A stretch of DNA of 17,030 nucleotides from Abditibacteriota bacterium (GTDB lineage Bacteria; Armatimonadota; UBA5829), in NCBI GenBank assembly GCA_017958015.1, contig JAGDDM010000144.1, positions 1 to 17,030 of the forward strand. Reading direction: 5' to 3'. The notes below the pieces were generated by a model. The model had not been told where the DNA came from. It searched no databases and saw only the letters and a program-made list of their open reading frames with translations. The position numbers were made by a program, and so were the translations under genes. Positions 15,104 to 17,030 of this stretch are shown piece after piece; within the stretch, counting starts at the first letter, position 1, and each line of letters starts with the position of its first letter.

Positions 15104-16635
15104 ACCGGGAAAAAAGGTTCGTCGTTGTCTGCGCCCTCACCGCCTGTTTTTTGGCGTCGATTCCCTATCTGTGGGGGCTTTTCATAACAAACGAGAACTT
15201 TGTGTTTCGGGGCTTCACCCACAACATCGACGATGTGTGCGTGTACCTGTCCTGGATGCGGCAGGCGGCGGACGGGTCGCCCTTCATCACCAATCTGTTC
15301 ACGAACGATCCCCAGAGCGGCAGAGCATTCAACGTCCTGTTCCTGCTTCTGGGGCTCTTTTCCCGCGTCACCCGGATTCCCCTTGAGATAACCTTCCACC
15401 TGGCCCGGCTCCTGTCCGGATTTTTCCTCGTTTTTGTCCTGTGGCGGTTCTCCCGTAACTTCCTCACGGAGGAACGGCAGCGGAAAATCGCGGTGCTTCT
15501 CCTTTGTTTCACCTCCGGTCTCGGCTGGGTTCTCGGCGGCCCCCACAGCCTCACGGGCTCCGCGGATTTGTGGCAGCCGGAATCGGTGACTTTCCTTTCG
15601 ATATACCTGAACCCCCTGTTCTGCGTGTCCCTCATGCTGATTATCGGCGGCTACGACTGCCTCCTGAAAGGCCGTGGTGTGCGGGCCGGTCTCTGCCTGC
15701 TGCTTCTGGGAAACATCCACACCTACGACATCGTCACCTTCGCCGCCGTGTGGAGCGTGTATCTCATCTGCCTGTGGATTAAGGAACGCCGGTTCCCGGC
15801 GCGGCTCGTTCTCATGAGCCTTGCGGCCGCCGTCATAGCTCTGCCCTCGGCACTCTATCAGCTTTACATTTATAAGATAGACCCGGTGTACTACGCCCGG
15901 GCCAACTCGGCGGCATTGTCGCCCAAGGTTTGGATGTATTTCATGGGCTACGGGCTTACTTTCCTGTTCGCCCTGTGGGCCCTCGTGAGCCGAAAAATCG
16001 GGACGCGCCTTCTGCCGGCGGTTTGGGCGGTTGCGGGTTTTGTTACCCCCTACATTCCCGTGGGACAACAGCGTAAACTGGTTATGGGACTCCATATTCC
16101 CCTGTGCTTTCTTGCGGCGGCGGCGGTTGCCCATATCACGGCAAACATGAGCCGGCGGGGACGGGTCGCCCTCATCGGAGCGGTTCTCGTTCTCGGCTGC
16201 GTCAGCAACGCCATGTTTATGGGCGAGGATTTGTACTTCCTCAATAACTCCACCACGGCGCCCCGATTCTCCCCCTTCGCCTCCCGTCAGGAACTTCGGG
16301 CGGCGGCGGAATTGCGTAAAGTCACTCCTCCGGGCGCTACAATCGCCGCGCCGCCCATGAACGCCGTGTTCCTGCCCTATCTGACGGGTCGGGCGGTGTA
16401 TATGGGCCACTGGTCGGAGACGCCGGACTATCGGGGCAAACTGAATACCCTTATGAATATGCTGGGGTACAAATCGGATTTGCCGAAGGAGGAAGTTCGG
16501 GACGCTCTGAAGGGCGTGGACGCGTTTCTGCTGTCGCCGGAGGATACTCTGCCGGACGGATATGAGGTTGTGTTCGGGAACGAGGCGTTCAGAGTGGCGA
16601 AAAAGATAAAAGTTGCGGTGAAATTCGGGAATTGA
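15100..16635 (+). CDS. Multi-spanning membrane protein, GT-C glycosyltransferase-like
   Basis: A 511-residue membrane protein with about eleven hydrophobic segments. After the first helix (residues 8-28) an external loop carries HNIDDVCVYLSWMRQAADG and then NLFTNDPQ. A paired acidic motif in the first loop is the usual place for the catalytic or metal-binding residues of GT-C enzymes, which move sugars from polyprenyl-phosphate donors on the outer face of the membrane. A short soluble C-terminal region (about 390-511) follows. The ATG overlaps the YfhO stop and has AGGTAGGAA just upstream, so the two proteins are made from one mRNA and may act on the same glycan. I do not recognise the exact family; a transporter or polymerase role is possible. 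Confidence 0.72.
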   Translation: MNREKRFVVVCALTACFLASIPYLWGLFITNENFVFRGFTHNIDDVCVYLSWMRQAADGSPFITNLFTNDPQSGRAFNVLFLLLGLFSRVTRIPLEITFHLARLLSGFFLVFVLWRFSRNFLTEERQRKIAVLLLCFTSGLGWVLGGPHSLTGSADLWQPESVTFLSIYLNPLFCVSLMLIIGGYDCLLKGRGVRAGLCLLLLGNIHTYDIVTFAAVWSVYLICLWIKERRFPARLVLMSLAAAVIALPSALYQLYIYKIDPVYYARANSAALSPKVWMYFMGYGLTFLFALWALVSRKIGTRLLPAVWAVAGFVTPYIPVGQQRKLVMGLHIPLCFLAAAAVAHITANMSRRGRVALIGAVLVLGCVSNAMFMGEDLYFLNNSTTAPRFSPFASRQELRAAAELRKVTPPGATIAAPPMNAVFLPYLTGRAVYMGHWSETPDYRGKLNTLMNMLGYKSDLPKEEVRDALKGVDAFLLSPEDTLPDGYEVVFGNEAFRVAKKIKVAVKFGN

Positions 16636-16669
16636 GACCTATCAAAAACCGAATCTTATTCGCGGCATG

Positions 16670-16689
16670 GTATGAGAATACTTTCATAC
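16670..16689. promoter_or_regulatory. Short inverted repeat upstream of the XRE regulator (possible operator)
   Basis: GTATGA (16670-16675) and TCATAC (16684-16689) are perfect inverted arms with an eight-base spacer, about 100 bases upstream of the regulator gene. HigA-type antitoxins usually repress their own promoter at such sites. No confident -35/-10 pair is visible in 16636-16788, and there is no clear terminator for the preceding GT-C gene. Confidence 0.35.
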
Positions 16690-16788
16690 TTTTGCATTGT
16701 TTTACAAAAAAATCACAAAAGACACCGCCCCGCGAGATAGAAAAAGCCCTGCGAGAGTTAGCCGACATACACGAAAGGAGTAAGGAAA

Positions 16789-17030
16789 ATGAGTAACGGT
16801 CCCTTCGGAAGAACTTGGGAAGAATTCGAAAAAGAAGTATTCACACCGGAAGAAATTGCCGAGAGCAAACTCCGTGTCGCCCTTATGTGTCGCTTTATCG
16901 ACGCCGGGAACGAAGCGGGGATAAGCCAAAGAGAACTCGAAAAACTCAGCGGTATCAGCCAGTCCTCCATAGCGAGAATGGAAAAAGGCTATACGGTACC
17001 TCAATTGAACACCTTGCTTAAACTCTTGGC
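16789..17030 (+). CDS. XRE-family helix-turn-helix protein, HigA-like antitoxin (3' end outside window)
   Basis: The first 80 residues are visible, with ATG at 16789 preceded by AAGGAG (16775-16780) and AAGGA (16782-16786). After FTPEEIAESKLRVALMCRF comes a helix-turn-helix: ISQRELEKLSGISQSSIARME, then KGYTVPQLNTLLKLL. This arrangement is typical of HigA antitoxins of the HigBA group, which bind the operator DNA and neutralise an mRNA-cutting HigB/RelE toxin. In that group the toxin usually comes first, but 16636-16788 upstream contains no candidate toxin gene. The partner is therefore missing, lies downstream of the window, or the protein is a solitary regulator. The surrounding DNA looks more AT-rich than the rest of the window, which may mark a recent insertion. 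Confidence 0.82.
   Translation, partial: MSNGPFGRTWEEFEKEVFTPEEIAESKLRVALMCRFIDAGNEAGISQRELEKLSGISQSSIARMEKGYTVPQLNTLLKLL

Noticed and set aside
15037..16410. Long minus-strand open frame antisense to the GT-C-like gene
   Set aside because: The plus-strand frame has clear membrane helices and a coupled start. The antisense product is a low-complexity Arg/Glu/Gly-rich chain without motifs.

Overview
The window is GC-rich bacterial DNA, densely coded, with short gaps, ATGA overlaps and one GTG start with a good ribosome binding site. The gene order coaBC-metK-priA-def-fmt is a housekeeping arrangement I associate with Bacillota and related Terrabacteria. The second half carries secreted carbohydrate-active proteins and large membrane proteins, which suits an uncultivated, probably anaerobic, host- or sediment-associated lineage. 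I cannot name a genus or settle the phylum from sequence alone.

Layout. (1) Positions 1-7147 (+) form one tight operon: the 3' part of coaBC, metK, priA, def, fmt, and a compact [2Fe-2S]-ferredoxin/ASKHA ATPase (DUF4445, corrinoid-activator type). It ends at a strong intrinsic terminator (7147-7176). (2) Positions 7187-8133 (+) hold an intracellular leucine-rich-repeat protein with its own promoter. (3) Positions 8136-10799 (+) hold a second promoter inside a 12-bp inverted repeat, then two secreted proteins: an SGNH esterase and a clan GH-A glycosidase-like protein. A bidirectional terminator (10807-10844) follows. (4) Positions 10915-12885 (-) hold a convergent secreted polysaccharide deacetylase-like protein with beta-rich flanking regions. 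(5) Positions 13077-16635 (+), divergent from it, hold a promoter, a YfhO-family membrane protein and an overlapping GT-C-like membrane protein. (6) From 16789 to the window edge there is a HigA-like XRE regulator, truncated by the edge, in DNA that looks more AT-rich.

How the parts fit. The first operon links CoA synthesis, SAM synthesis, replication restart, and N-terminal formylation and deformylation. Its last gene probably reactivates a corrinoid protein, plausibly in methyl or methionine metabolism. The second half combines envelope glycan building (YfhO and GT-C proteins) with exported glycan tailoring (esterase, glycosidase, deacetylase), so I infer a cell-surface polysaccharide locus.

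The most notable non-coding signals are three promoters with identical hexamers and spacing (TTGATT-17 bp-TAAAAT). One lies within a hairpin that would hide the downstream ribosome binding site in read-through RNA. Another sits so close to its ATG that the YfhO mRNA should be leaderless.
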